From positions 1 through 64,000 of the forward strand of contig CAZXYS010000004.1 of the NCBI GenBank assembly GCA_964645005.1: a stretch of DNA of 64,000 nt. Direction: 5' to 3'. Shown one piece after another: positions 43,314 through 52,100 of the stretch (its first letter is position 1; each line of letters begins with the position of its first letter). A program made the translations under genes and the position numbers. Below the pieces are notes generated by a model. That model had not been told where the DNA came from. It was given only the letters and a program-made list of their open reading frames with translations, and made no database searches. Source of the DNA: CAZXYS01 sp964645005 (lineage in GTDB: Bacteria > Bacteroidota > Ignavibacteria > Kapaibacteriales > UBA2268).

Positions 43314-44471
43314 CTATCCCTTCAATTGACGCCGTACTGACAGCGCTATCTTGTATAAGCCCGTTATTATCAATGCTCCTATCGCAAATACGCCGAGTGA
43401 GATCAACAACTCGGGGATTGTCGGCGTGTATTGGACGACTTCGCCGAGCGGTGTGGGCGTGAATCCGGCGACGATCATGCCCAAGCCCTTATCCAGCCAG
43501 ATCGAAAGGAACACGAATATACATGCCCATAAGAGAGTTGTCTCGTTTTTCCGCAGGCTCGGCACCAACAGGAATATTATCGCTAAGACGGCGAGGATTG
43601 ATGATATCCACATCCAGGGTACCAGCGAGTAATTGCCGTCAAGTCCGAAATACAGGAACTTGAAATGTTCTGCGTGGTGATGGATTCCGCTGTATAGCGC
43701 TGTGAAAAGCTCTAAAAGCAGGAAGAACACATTCAGAAGCATTGCATAAGTTGCTATTATTGCAAGCTTTTGGATGGGATCTTTGCCTACTTTAAAATTC
43801 GTTGTTTTCTTCAGGTAAAGGGTCAGAATTATCAGCAGAGCCGGACCCGCAGCAAATGCCGTCGCGAGAAATCGGGGCGCCATGATCGCCGACATCCAGA
43901 ATGGACGCGCCGCCAGACCGGAATACAGGAATGCCGTTACTGTGTGAATGCTGACTGCCCACGGTATCGACAGTACGATTACCGGACGGATCCAGTTTGC
44001 CGGTTTGATGCCTTTCTTCTCGGCATCGAGGGTTACCATGCTGATTATCGCGTTGAGTATCAGATAGCCGCCAAGCGATACGCCGTCCCAGAACATTACC
44101 GAACCCGGTGTCGGGTGAATGAAAATATTCATCGCCCGCAGCGGCTGCCCCAGATCGACAAATAAAAACAGAAAACACATTATCACCGAACCGATAGCCA
44201 GGAACTCGCCAAGAATCGTTATTTTGCTGAATTCCTTGTAATTATGCAGGTAGTATGGCAGCACGACCATTACCGCCGACGCCGCCACCCCGACAAGGAA
44301 CGTAAACTGGGCAATGTAAAAGCCCCACGATACATCGCGGCTGAGCCCTGTAATTCCCAAGCCGGTGGTGAACTGCTGAATATAGAAATATGACCCCACA
44401 GTTATCAGGATGAGAAGGAAAATCACCCATGTCCAGTAAGTCTTACTCCCTTGAAACGCTTTTTCTAACAT
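43314..44471 (-). CDS. dsrP: DsrP-like NrfD-family membrane subunit
   Basis: A 385-residue integral membrane protein with about ten helices (for example ITVGSYFYIQQFTTGLGITGLSRD near the start, and GVSLGGYLILNAIISMVTLD). It belongs to the NrfD/PsrC family that exchanges electrons with menaquinone. It is the last gene of a minus-strand set in the order M-K-J-O-P. In sulfur-metabolising bacteria DsrMKJOP links the quinone pool to DsrC disulfide. Here no dsrAB or dsrC is seen. Confidence 0.85.
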   Translation of the reverse strand: MLEKAFQGSKTYWTWVIFLLILITVGSYFYIQQFTTGLGITGLSRDVSWGFYIAQFTFLVGVAASAVMVVLPYYLHNYKEFSKITILGEFLAIGSVIMCFLFLFVDLGQPLRAMNIFIHPTPGSVMFWDGVSLGGYLILNAIISMVTLDAEKKGIKPANWIRPVIVLSIPWAVSIHTVTAFLYSGLAARPFWMSAIMAPRFLATAFAAGPALLIILTLYLKKTTNFKVGKDPIQKLAIIATYAMLLNVFFLLLELFTALYSGIHHHAEHFKFLYFGLDGNYSLVPWMWISSILAVLAIIFLLVPSLRKNETTLLWACIFVFLSIWLDKGLGMIVAGFTPTPLGEVVQYTPTIPELLISLGVFAIGALIITGLYKIALSVRRQLKG

Positions 44472-44473
44472 AT

Positions 44474-45262
44474 TTACGCCTCCTCATCAATTAAATAATA
44501 CACTTCCGGTTGTGTAGCTAATTCCGGTTTGCGCCTTATCGAGTATCTTTTCGTAAGCACTCTGTAAACATCGGAATTTTTATCATTCAGATCGCCGAAA
44601 TACATCAGCCCGTCTCTCGTAGCTGCCACACATGCCGGCGGCTTAATATATTCTCCATTCACAATATACTCCGAGCAGAAGGTGCATTTCTCGACGACAC
44701 CCTTCGATCTCGCGGGGTATTTCTCCGTCATATTGTCCATGAGCGGCTTAGGATCAACGAAATTGAAGCTGCGTGATCCGTATGGGCATGCAGCTATGCA
44801 GTACCGGCAGCCAATGCAGCGGTGCCAGTCCATCATGACGATGCCGTCCTTTTCCCGCTTCCAGGTTGCCTGCGTCGGGCAAACCCTTGTGCAGGGCGGA
44901 TTATCGCAATGATTGCAGAGCAGCAGCACATCCATCTCTCTGATTTCCTTCGGAATAAAATGATTTTCCTTATTGATAAAAGCATGTTCGAAATTCTCTT
45001 TCCAGATCCATTTTACCTCATGCTTCTTTTCGTCGATCTTCGGCACATTATGGATCACATGGCAGGCATTGATAGCGTCATCCATGTCCTGCTGCGTGAA
45101 TTTGCCAATATCTATAGCCATAGCCCAGCGCTGGGTAGTGTGTTTGCCGGCGGATTCGACCAGTTCATCTTTCGCAACCGCTTCGTAAACCAGCTTGCTG
45201 CCTACACCCGCTGCTGCCGTACCGCCAAGAATATTCAAGAATTTTCTTCTGTCAAATTTCAT
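44474..45262 (-). CDS. dsrO: DsrO-like periplasmic ferredoxin subunit with Tat signal
   Basis: A 262-residue protein. The N-terminus is a Tat signal (FDRRKFLNILGG, twin arginine at residues 5-6). The ferredoxin motifs are LLCNHCDNPPCTRVCP, CIGCRYCIAACPYG, then KCTFCSEYI and a later cysteine in PPACVAA. It sits between dsrJ and dsrP with overlaps or short spacing. In the complex it moves electrons on the periplasmic face between the trihaem DsrJ and the membrane subunit DsrP. Confidence 0.85.
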   Translation of the reverse strand: MKFDRRKFLNILGGTAAAGVGSKLVYEAVAKDELVESAGKHTTQRWAMAIDIGKFTQQDMDDAINACHVIHNVPKIDEKKHEVKWIWKENFEHAFINKENHFIPKEIREMDVLLLCNHCDNPPCTRVCPTQATWKREKDGIVMMDWHRCIGCRYCIAACPYGSRSFNFVDPKPLMDNMTEKYPARSKGVVEKCTFCSEYIVNGEYIKPPACVAATRDGLMYFGDLNDKNSDVYRVLTKRYSIRRKPELATQPEVYYLIDEEA

Positions 45263-45792
45263 GATTGTTCCTCCTTTCCTTCGGGAACATCCGCTTCTTG
45301 TGTTTCGTCCTCATCGGCTTTTTCTTCAGTTTCATCCTCTTCTTTTTCAATATCTTCCTCGTGGTGTTCCTTGCGCTGTTCGTAGATTTTCTCTTCGAAC
45401 TGCTCGGCTTTTAAGCTGTGCTCTTCCGGCGCAACGTGGCAGTCCCAGCAATAAGGATCCACCCCGAGATAATTATGGCATTTATCACAAAATTCGGTTT
45501 TGTCATCATGGCAGGACATGCAGGTTTTTGACAGGCTCATTTCATATTCGATATTATTTATCGTTGTAAACCGGATATCATCGCGTACAACACTGTCGCG
45601 CCAGTCATTGAGTATGTCCATGTGATAATTGCGCATATATTCAGTTTCCTGGATACATTCTTCTTCTTCTGCCGGATACTTCAGGTCTGGTACGTCTGTT
45701 GGATCTTCGCTGAAAACGTTTATCCACAGCGGCGCCGAAAAAATTATCGCGAAAATTATTATGCCTAATATTATTTTGCCTGCGTTATACAT
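45259..45792 (-). CDS. dsrJ: DsrJ-like trihaem cytochrome with acidic tail
   Basis: A 177-residue protein anchored by an N-terminal helix (KIILGIIIFAIIFSAPLWIN). The haem motifs are CMSCH, CDKCH and CWDCH. The cysteine in EEEECIQETEYMRNYHM fits the unusual Cys ligand of DsrJ. The start at 45792 has AGGAGG upstream and matches the usual MYNAGKI opening; it overlaps the dsrK stop by 8 bases. Beyond the third haem it has about 60 residues rich in Glu, Lys and Asp. That extension is not standard as far as I recall. Confidence 0.85.
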   Translation of the reverse strand: MYNAGKIILGIIIFAIIFSAPLWINVFSEDPTDVPDLKYPAEEEECIQETEYMRNYHMDILNDWRDSVVRDDIRFTTINNIEYEMSLSKTCMSCHDDKTEFCDKCHNYLGVDPYCWDCHVAPEEHSLKAEQFEEKIYEQRKEHHEEDIEKEEDETEEKADEDETQEADVPEGKEEQS

Positions 45793-47416
45793 CTTCTTCT
45801 CCCTCCTCTCCATTGTTGTAGGGCTGCATTCTGAAGTCCATCGTTCTCTCTTTCTCGCCTTTCATTATCATGGCGTTTGCTACCATCTCATGAATACCGC
45901 CTACCTCAACTTCGGGCACCCAGTATTTCATAAGCGGCGGCAGCGTTGCCTTATCAATAGCGCAAATGCAGAGAAGAATATTCACAAGGTCGGAATCATG
46001 CACCGCCTTGACGGCATTAGCTCTTGGCATGCCCCCGCGCATTCTCATTTCCATATTCTCGTCATTGCCGAGACCTGCGCCTGCGCCGCAGCAGAAGGTC
46101 TGCTCGCGGATAGCGTTATCGTTCATCTCGGTGAAATTATACATCACATTGTTGATGACATAGCGCGGCTCTTCCAGCAATCCCATACCACGCGCCGGAT
46201 TACATGAATCATGGAAAGTCGCATGCCAGTGGTCGTTACGGCTGGGATCGAGTTTCAGTTTGCCGTTTCTGAGCAGGTCAGCCGTAAATTCCATAATATG
46301 AACCATTTTGGATTGTTTAGCATTTTGAAACTTGGTACCGGTTATCGGTGAAACCGGCTCTTCGAGGAAATCGGCGGGACCGTTCAAGGTATCCATATAC
46401 TGGTGAACGACGCGCCACATGTGTCCGCATTCACCGCCGAGAATCCATTTCACGCCCAGTCTTTTCGCTTCATGATACATTTTCGCATTCAAAGTCTTCA
46501 TCAACTCATGCGAAACAAATGAGCCGAAGTTACCGCCCTCCGAAGCATAAGAACTCCAGGTATAATCTAAGCCAAGCTCATGGAATAGAGCCAGATAGCC
46601 CAGCAGCGTATAATAATGCGGCTCTGAAAAATAATCCGCAGAGGGGGTAATAAAGAGAATCTCGGCGCCTTTCTTATTTATCGGCGCTTCGACCTCGATC
46701 CCGGTAATATCCTTAAGGTCATCCAGAGCAAATTCAATACTGTCGGCAAATCCGTGCGGCTGGACGCCAAGGTGGTTACCGGTTCTATGGCTATTAGCCA
46801 CCGGCGTCATCACCCAGTCGATATTCAGACCGATCAGGTTCATAATTTCTCTTGTGATGATCGTTATCTCTGCCGTATCAATGCCATAAGGACAAAATAC
46901 CGAGCAGCGCCTGCACTGGGTACACTGATAGAAATAATAGAACCATTCTTTCAGTACTTTCTCATCCAGCTTTCGAGCGCCTACCATCTTGCCCATTATT
47001 TTTCCGGCGGTAGTAAATTCTTTCCGATAAACAGCGCGCAGCAATTCAGCTCTCAATACCGGCATATTCTTCGGGTCGCCGGAACCGAGGAAGAAATGGC
47101 ATTTGTCGGCACAGGCTCCGCAGCGCACGCAGGTATCCATAAACAACTGCAATGAGCGGAACTTATGTATCCTCTCGCGCAATCCCTCGAGGATGATCTC
47201 CTGCCAGTTTTCCGGCAGCTTCCAATCATCCTCGTATGGCTGCCATTTACGCGGATTTGGCTGCTCTATGTATTTGATAGAATCCGGTACCGATGCGTAG
47301 CTATAGGTGCCGTATCGGAAGTCCGGCTGCGTATCCATCCAGTTTTTGTCAGGGGGTTTATAGTTTATATTTTTCGCTAATTCTTCCGGTTTAATTAATT
47401 TTTCATGTTCAGCCAT
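45785..47416 (-). CDS. dsrK: DsrK-like iron-sulfur subunit
   Basis: A 543-residue cytoplasmic HdrD-like protein. It has CVRCGACADKCHFFLGSGDPKN and CTQCRRCSVFCPYGID as [4Fe-4S] sites. The CCG-domain motifs GGECGHMWRV, HDSCNPARGMGL and TFCCGAGAG are the non-cubane cluster site. It is similar to, but longer than, the HdrD-like protein of the first cluster (38408). It likely reduces a cytoplasmic disulfide (DsrC trisulfide in sulfur metabolism, if present). It overlaps dsrM by 8 bases. Confidence 0.9.
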   Translation of the reverse strand: MAEHEKLIKPEELAKNINYKPPDKNWMDTQPDFRYGTYSYASVPDSIKYIEQPNPRKWQPYEDDWKLPENWQEIILEGLRERIHKFRSLQLFMDTCVRCGACADKCHFFLGSGDPKNMPVLRAELLRAVYRKEFTTAGKIMGKMVGARKLDEKVLKEWFYYFYQCTQCRRCSVFCPYGIDTAEITIITREIMNLIGLNIDWVMTPVANSHRTGNHLGVQPHGFADSIEFALDDLKDITGIEVEAPINKKGAEILFITPSADYFSEPHYYTLLGYLALFHELGLDYTWSSYASEGGNFGSFVSHELMKTLNAKMYHEAKRLGVKWILGGECGHMWRVVHQYMDTLNGPADFLEEPVSPITGTKFQNAKQSKMVHIMEFTADLLRNGKLKLDPSRNDHWHATFHDSCNPARGMGLLEEPRYVINNVMYNFTEMNDNAIREQTFCCGAGAGLGNDENMEMRMRGGMPRANAVKAVHDSDLVNILLCICAIDKATLPPLMKYWVPEVEVGGIHEMVANAMIMKGEKERTMDFRMQPYNNGEEGEEDV

Positions 47417-48425
47417 CTTTATCCTCCTTATCTTTCTCTAACGGAAGTCCTGCAGCTTTCATCACATCGCGGAATTCTTCCTCGTATTCTTCGTAAGTGT
47501 GAACAGGCAGGTTCAATTCTTCATTCCACGGATTTACGTGCCTTTCAGCCCTGTTGTTATTTGCCAGATTCCTTGTCGGGCTCAGGAAAATACCCGGCAT
47601 GTGCACCAGCTTGCTCATCGGGAAATAAATCAGCAGAACTGATACCAGGAATAAGTGTATGAAGAACAGCGGCTCGATATCAGCCGGAATTACGGGCTGA
47701 AAACTTAGCAATCCCGCTGAAAGCTCTTTGATTCCAAGTAAATCGACCTTGTCAATATGTCTCATCCAAATCCCGGTTCCGGCAATTCCCAAAATCAACA
47801 GCAGTGGGAAATAATCCGAAGCCAGAGAGATATAGCGCATTTTATCATTGAATATCCTGCGGAAAAACAGGAATCCAACGCCGACAACTATCGCTATACT
47901 CGTGATGTAGATGATCGGCAGACCAACCTGGAAAAATCCGTCAATTTCCTGTAAAAACAATACAAATGAGGGCGTAGGTTCGGTGAAAAACCTGAAATGC
48001 CTCAGGATTATCATAAGAAATGAATAGTGAAAGACAAGACTAAACAGCCAGAGCCACTTATCGGCTCCGTATGTCAGCTTGGGACCTTCCTTCAATCCTG
48101 CTTTTGTATTTCTGAAAAGCGAGCGGAATGTCAGCACTTCAAGCGCCATCCGTAGAAACGTCTGAAATCCCGTATACGGATTATCCAGCTTATTTTGCTT
48201 GATAAAATCCAGGGATTTCTGCTGCCCGCAGGTGGTCGTTATCCGGAATGGCACCGGCGCCCGCGCCCACCTGACTATGCGTACTATCAATCCGATAAAG
48301 AAAACTGCAATTGCGATGTATGGTATTATCACGCCGAAGAGGGGGTGAAGTCCATCGACCGTGCCGCCCAGCCAGCCTAATAACATAATCGCCACAACTG
48401 CAATTATCGAAAATACTAATCCCAT
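47409..48425 (-). CDS. dsrM: DsrM-like cytochrome b membrane subunit
   Basis: A 338-residue membrane protein with about six helices and conserved histidines in them (LVFHYSFLMIILRHFRFF and FFIHLFLVSVLLIYFPMSKLVHMPG). It has the NarI-like core of DsrM and its normal length. The C-terminal cytoplasmic tail is charged. It is the first subunit gene of the M-K-J-O-P set. It would bind haem b and take electrons from or pass them to menaquinone. Confidence 0.88.
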   Translation of the reverse strand: MGLVFSIIAVVAIMLLGWLGGTVDGLHPLFGVIIPYIAIAVFFIGLIVRIVRWARAPVPFRITTTCGQQKSLDFIKQNKLDNPYTGFQTFLRMALEVLTFRSLFRNTKAGLKEGPKLTYGADKWLWLFSLVFHYSFLMIILRHFRFFTEPTPSFVLFLQEIDGFFQVGLPIIYITSIAIVVGVGFLFFRRIFNDKMRYISLASDYFPLLLILGIAGTGIWMRHIDKVDLLGIKELSAGLLSFQPVIPADIEPLFFIHLFLVSVLLIYFPMSKLVHMPGIFLSPTRNLANNNRAERHVNPWNEELNLPVHTYEEYEEEFRDVMKAAGLPLEKDKEDKDG

Positions 48426-48450
48426 TTAAACACCTTTCAATTCATTAAAT

Positions 48451-48996
48451 CTATGTATTTTGTTCGTCCTCTTCGTCAAGCCGCTTATCGAGATATTCAT
48501 ATTTCCGGTTCAGGCGGTCGATCATCATGTGGGATCTGTTGCGAAGTTCCGTAGCTTTGATCTCATAAAGCCGTTCGCGTGATCTCATATAGCAGTCGAA
48601 TGCCGCGAGCATAGCCTTATCCACGCGATCTTCGAAACCCTGTAATTCTTCATAATCAGCCTTATCTTTTGTAATGTTTTGTGTTGATTCCCTGACTATA
48701 TCTTTAAGAGCAAAGACAAAATTGCACGCACCGGCAGCGGAAAAATCCTGCACCGCGCGGATCTTGATAATATTTTCCATAGCATGTTCAATGATTTCCG
48801 GCTGCCCGGGATTGACTATCTCGTTATAAATTATATTGATTTCTTTAGATATAGTATGTCCGACCGGGTTTGTAAACTGTTTGTGTTTTTGCTTATAATA
48901 CTTACCGGTTTTGTCAGGATAAGAGCCGACTATGGCAGAGAACCATCTCTCGATGATTTCTTTTTTATTGTCTATCAGGTATTTATGCAAATTCAT
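48451..48996 (-). CDS. RsbRD N-terminal-domain protein preceding dsrM
   Basis: A 181-residue all-helical cytoplasmic protein. HKYLIDNKKEIIERWFSAIVGSYP is a typical RsbRD/RsbR N-terminal opening, and the rest continues with charged helices ending in a coiled-coil-like tail. The STAS domain of RsbR proteins is absent. From general knowledge such genes are often placed just upstream of dsrM and probably sense redox state or modulate the complex. It lies 25 bases upstream of dsrM. Confidence 0.7.
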   Translation of the reverse strand: MNLHKYLIDNKKEIIERWFSAIVGSYPDKTGKYYKQKHKQFTNPVGHTISKEINIIYNEIVNPGQPEIIEHAMENIIKIRAVQDFSAAGACNFVFALKDIVRESTQNITKDKADYEELQGFEDRVDKAMLAAFDCYMRSRERLYEIKATELRNRSHMMIDRLNRKYEYLDKRLDEEDEQNT

Positions 48997-49425
48997 TATT
49001 GGGGGACTCTATTGTTAGTAATGCCTAATTTTAATTTTTACTAACTCTAACATTTTCATAGCATTACGCTATTATTAAATGTTAAAGAATACGTTTTAAA
49101 TATACGGTATTCGGCAATTAAAACAATAAAAAGCAAATTCCATTTTCATGTTTTGTAACCTCTATGTTTGGCGGGATGTTTTATAGGACAAAAATAAAAA
49201 AACCCTCACCACCCTAAGCACACTTATGTATGCGACGGCATGAAGCCGGCTTTCAATTGGATCAGGTTTTAACAAATCAAATAAAATACATTAAAATAAA
49301 CGAATCAAGAAATTTATTAGTAGAAATTAACAAAACCACTACCCCTCATCAGGCAGTTCAAATCTGCTTTCTACGATTCCTTGACAATTATACCATAAAC
49401 TGTTTCTTCCGATATCAAATACCAA
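48997..49425. other. spacer upstream of the dsr set
   Basis: 429 bases without a gene. It includes the promoter region of the dsr unit at the left. A GC-richer block at about 49200-49266 contains the short palindrome AAGCCGGCTT and the words ACCCTCACCACCCTAAG and GATCAGGTTTT. I could not identify it as a riboswitch, and it lacks the flanking motifs of the TPP class. The right end is AT-rich. Confidence 0.4.
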
Positions 49426-50229
49426 TCACTTAAAAACCTTTCCAAACAAAGCAATCATCATAAATATGCATGCCTCGAAAATTATAATTGTTGCTCCGGT
49501 TGGTAGATCCAGTATGTAGGACAGCCATAAGCCTATCAGTGAACCTGCAACTCCGAAAATTATCGATACAACAGTCATCTTGAAAAATGAACCGGAGATT
49601 ATTCTCGCCGAGGCGGCAGGTATAACCAAGAATGCCGCAATCAGGAGTATGCCGACGATTTTGACCGATACTACAATTGTTACAGCTATTAGGATTGATA
49701 GAAGGTAGTCATCCCGGGGTACGGAAATTCTATCAGACTGGGCGAGTTCCCTGTCGAAACTTGCATAAGCCCACTTGCTCCATAGTTTGATAAATGTTAG
49801 AACCGTTATCAGCGCTATTAATCCGGCAAATATAAGGTCTTCAGTGTGCACAGCCAGGATTGATCCAAAAAGATAAGTGAAGGCGTCCGTAGCGTAATTT
49901 CCCTTTAGCGCAAGAAAGATGATACCAAGCGCCATCGATATTGCAAAGAATATGCCAATGGAGGTGTCAGCCTCCAGACGTGTTTTGTCCCTGATAAAAA
50001 GTATTCCGGCTGAGACTATAATTGTGAAGGGTAGTGCTATCCAGAGAGGTTCAGTGTTCAACAGCAATCCCAGAGCCACGCCGCCGAATGCTGCGTGAGC
50101 AAGCCCGCTGCCGAGAAAGCTCATCCTTCTTTGCACAATGAAAACACCATAGTAGCTGCCGATGAATCCCACCAGAACGCCCGCGATTAACGCCCTTTGC
50201 ATAAAAGGGAAAGTAAATATCTCAAACAT
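49426..50229 (-). CDS. znuB: zinc/manganese-type ABC transporter permease
   Basis: A 267-residue ABC-3 family permease with about eight helices. The start is VLVGFIGSYYGVFIVQRRMSFLGSGLAHAAFGGVALG, the conserved family signature. I chose the ATG at 50229, 7 bases after GAGGAG. An ATG at 50235 and a farther start at 50253 are in frame but worse placed. It overlaps the ATPase gene by 8 bases. With the genes at 50222 and 51012 it forms a metal-uptake system. Zn is the best guess, Mn is possible. Confidence 0.9.
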   Translation of the reverse strand: MFEIFTFPFMQRALIAGVLVGFIGSYYGVFIVQRRMSFLGSGLAHAAFGGVALGLLLNTEPLWIALPFTIIVSAGILFIRDKTRLEADTSIGIFFAISMALGIIFLALKGNYATDAFTYLFGSILAVHTEDLIFAGLIALITVLTFIKLWSKWAYASFDRELAQSDRISVPRDDYLLSILIAVTIVVSVKIVGILLIAAFLVIPAASARIISGSFFKMTVVSIIFGVAGSLIGLWLSYILDLPTGATIIIFEACIFMMIALFGKVFK

Positions 50230-50974
50230 CAGCATGCTCCTCGAATGAAGCATTACCTAATCCGGTGTGGATAAAGGCTTTCCTGAGATGTTTCTCCTGG
50301 AGGACATCTTCAGAAAGTCCGTAACTTACCTGATAATTGTTCAATAGCAGCGTAAATTGTGCGTGGTGGCAGGCAGTAGCCCAGTTATGCGTCACCATTA
50401 TTACTGTCGTATTGTAATTTTTGTTATAATCAGTGATGATGGAATTAATTTCCTTCTCGCAGACCGCGTCGATGCCGCTTTGAGGTTCATCGAGCAGCAA
50501 TATCCCTGGCTGCCGCGCTATGCTTCTTGCAAGATATATCTTCTGTAACTCGCCGCCGGAGAGTTCATTCAATTGCTTTTTCGCAAGGTGACCGGCGCCA
50601 ATCATATTTAAGTGTTTCTCTGCTTTATTAAACTCGCTCTTTTTAATTATACCTGGCCATGTATTTCTAAGTCCACTGGCTACCAATTCTATAGCCTGCA
50701 CAGGGAAAGTTCTCTCCAGCGATTTCACCTGAGGCACGTAGCCCAGAGAATTAGGAGGCGCTTTAGATGCATCATTTCCAAAGACTTTTACATAACCGGA
50801 AGTCAGTTTTATCAATCCCAGAATAACTTTAAGCAAGGTTGTTTTCCCTGAGCCATTGGGTCCGACTATGGCTATGAACTCACCCTTATTAAATTGAACA
50901 TTTATGTCATTCAGCGCTTTATGTCCGCCGAATTCTACCGTAAGTTTTGATATTTCTATCGCCGTTTCTTTCAT
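50222..50974 (-). CDS. znuC: metal ABC transporter ATP-binding protein
   Basis: A 250-residue ABC ATPase. The motifs are Walker A GPNGSGKTTLLKVILG, the Q-loop GYVPQ, the signature LSGGELQKIYLARSIA, Walker B ILLLDEPQSGID and the switch His in VTHNW. It energises the permease encoded right after it. The length is normal. The periplasmic binding-protein gene is 37 bases upstream, so the order is znuA-znuC-znuB. Confidence 0.92.
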   Translation of the reverse strand: MKETAIEISKLTVEFGGHKALNDINVQFNKGEFIAIVGPNGSGKTTLLKVILGLIKLTSGYVKVFGNDASKAPPNSLGYVPQVKSLERTFPVQAIELVASGLRNTWPGIIKKSEFNKAEKHLNMIGAGHLAKKQLNELSGGELQKIYLARSIARQPGILLLDEPQSGIDAVCEKEINSIITDYNKNYNTTVIMVTHNWATACHHAQFTLLLNNYQVSYGLSEDVLQEKHLRKAFIHTGLGNASFEEHADV

Positions 50975-51011
50975 AGTTTTTTAGAATAATAACTTAGTTT
51001 AGCAGAAATTA

Positions 51012-51878
51012 TTATTTGAGCACATTACTCATAATATTTACGTTATACATGATCAAATCAGTATAAGTGTCAATATCTTTGCCGCCAATAGGATCCAGAC
51101 TTACTAATTTAACATCCGCTGATTCGGCAACGGTCTCCGCAGGACGAGCAGGCAGTTGAGGCTCGGTGAAAAGGACTTTCGAGTTGCTTTTATTTATCTT
51201 CTCAATAAAATGCTGAATGTATGCCGGGGATGGCTCGGCGCCCGGTACTTTCTCCAAAGCTCCGCCATATTTAAGACCATACCTGCTAATTAAATACAAG
51301 AATGATGGATGAAACAGAAATATTTCTTTGTCTTTAATTGAGCGGGTTCTCTCTACAACTTCATTATGCAATGAATCAAGCTTGTGTTCAAATTTCTTTG
51401 CATTGTCATTAAAATATTCTTTATGTTCCGGTATTTGTTCGCTTAAAATATCGGCTATTTTCCCGGCAATTGATTTAACTGCAAGAGGGTCTGTCCAGAA
51501 ATGCGGGTCAACTGTTTTAGCTTCATAATTTTCAACAAAACGGTTAAAATATAATTTTTTGTTGTGGGGCAGGAGTTTTAGCAGTGCAATTTTTTTCGAA
51601 GCAGGCATTTCAGCAGCCCAGCCGTCACTGTCATCAGAGACATAAATTAGTGCTGCACTATTGTTTGCTTTTTTGTAATCATTTGGTGTCGGATCATAGG
51701 TATGAGGCGATATTCCCGGATCCAGTGCTCTTTCCACCTTGACTTTATCCCCGGTAATTTCTTTTGTAATTGTATAAACAGGGTGAATCGTGGTGATTAT
51801 AACTTCTTCCTTTTCGCTCTGGGAACAGCAGGATAATACAATTACAAGTGATATTAATAGTATTAATGATTTACTCAT
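51012..51878 (-). CDS. znuA: metal ABC transporter substrate-binding lipoprotein
   Basis: A 288-residue cluster A-I binding protein with a lipoprotein signal (lipobox VLSCC). Metal-ligand histidines lie in TTIHPVYTITKEI, DPGISPHTYDPTPND, VDPHFWTDP and FLFHPSFLYL. The His-rich loop of many ZnuA proteins is absent (PHNKK only), so Mn2+ or Fe2+ cannot be excluded. It begins the three-gene unit. The 222 bases between it and the divergent gene at 52101 hold the promoters of both. Confidence 0.88.
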   Translation of the reverse strand: MSKSLILLISLVIVLSCCSQSEKEEVIITTIHPVYTITKEITGDKVKVERALDPGISPHTYDPTPNDYKKANNSAALIYVSDDSDGWAAEMPASKKIALLKLLPHNKKLYFNRFVENYEAKTVDPHFWTDPLAVKSIAGKIADILSEQIPEHKEYFNDNAKKFEHKLDSLHNEVVERTRSIKDKEIFLFHPSFLYLISRYGLKYGGALEKVPGAEPSPAYIQHFIEKINKSNSKVLFTEPQLPARPAETVAESADVKLVSLDPIGGKDIDTYTDLIMYNVNIMSNVLK

Positions 51879-52100
51879 GGAACCGATAGAATTAATTAAA
51901 CAAAGATTAAAATGACTTTTGAACTAATGCAAAATATATAATTATTGGCTGGTTAGCAACTTTTACGTGGAAATATCAATATTGATGTTAATTTTTCAAC
52001 TAAACATCACTGTATATGCAGAAAATTTGGTACAATTTATGCATGTACAATTATGACTTTTAAATTAATGTATTTTTATTAATGAAAAAATTATGAAAAA

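Noticed and set aside
34876..48425. classical dissimilatory sulfate-reduction locus
   Set aside because: The DsrMKJOP set is complete, but dsrA, dsrB, dsrC, apr and sat are absent from the window, so the pathway cannot be claimed.
49230..49275. AACCTGATCC on the minus strand, similar to part of a TPP riboswitch
   Set aside because: The CTGAGA element and the rest of the P2/P3 core are missing and no thiamine gene follows.
49318..49383. tRNA-like T-arm (GGCAGTTCAAATCTGCT) with complementary GTAGAA/TTCTAC ends
   Set aside because: Only about 60 bases between the ends, with no D-arm or anticodon arm, and AT-rich; not a tRNA.
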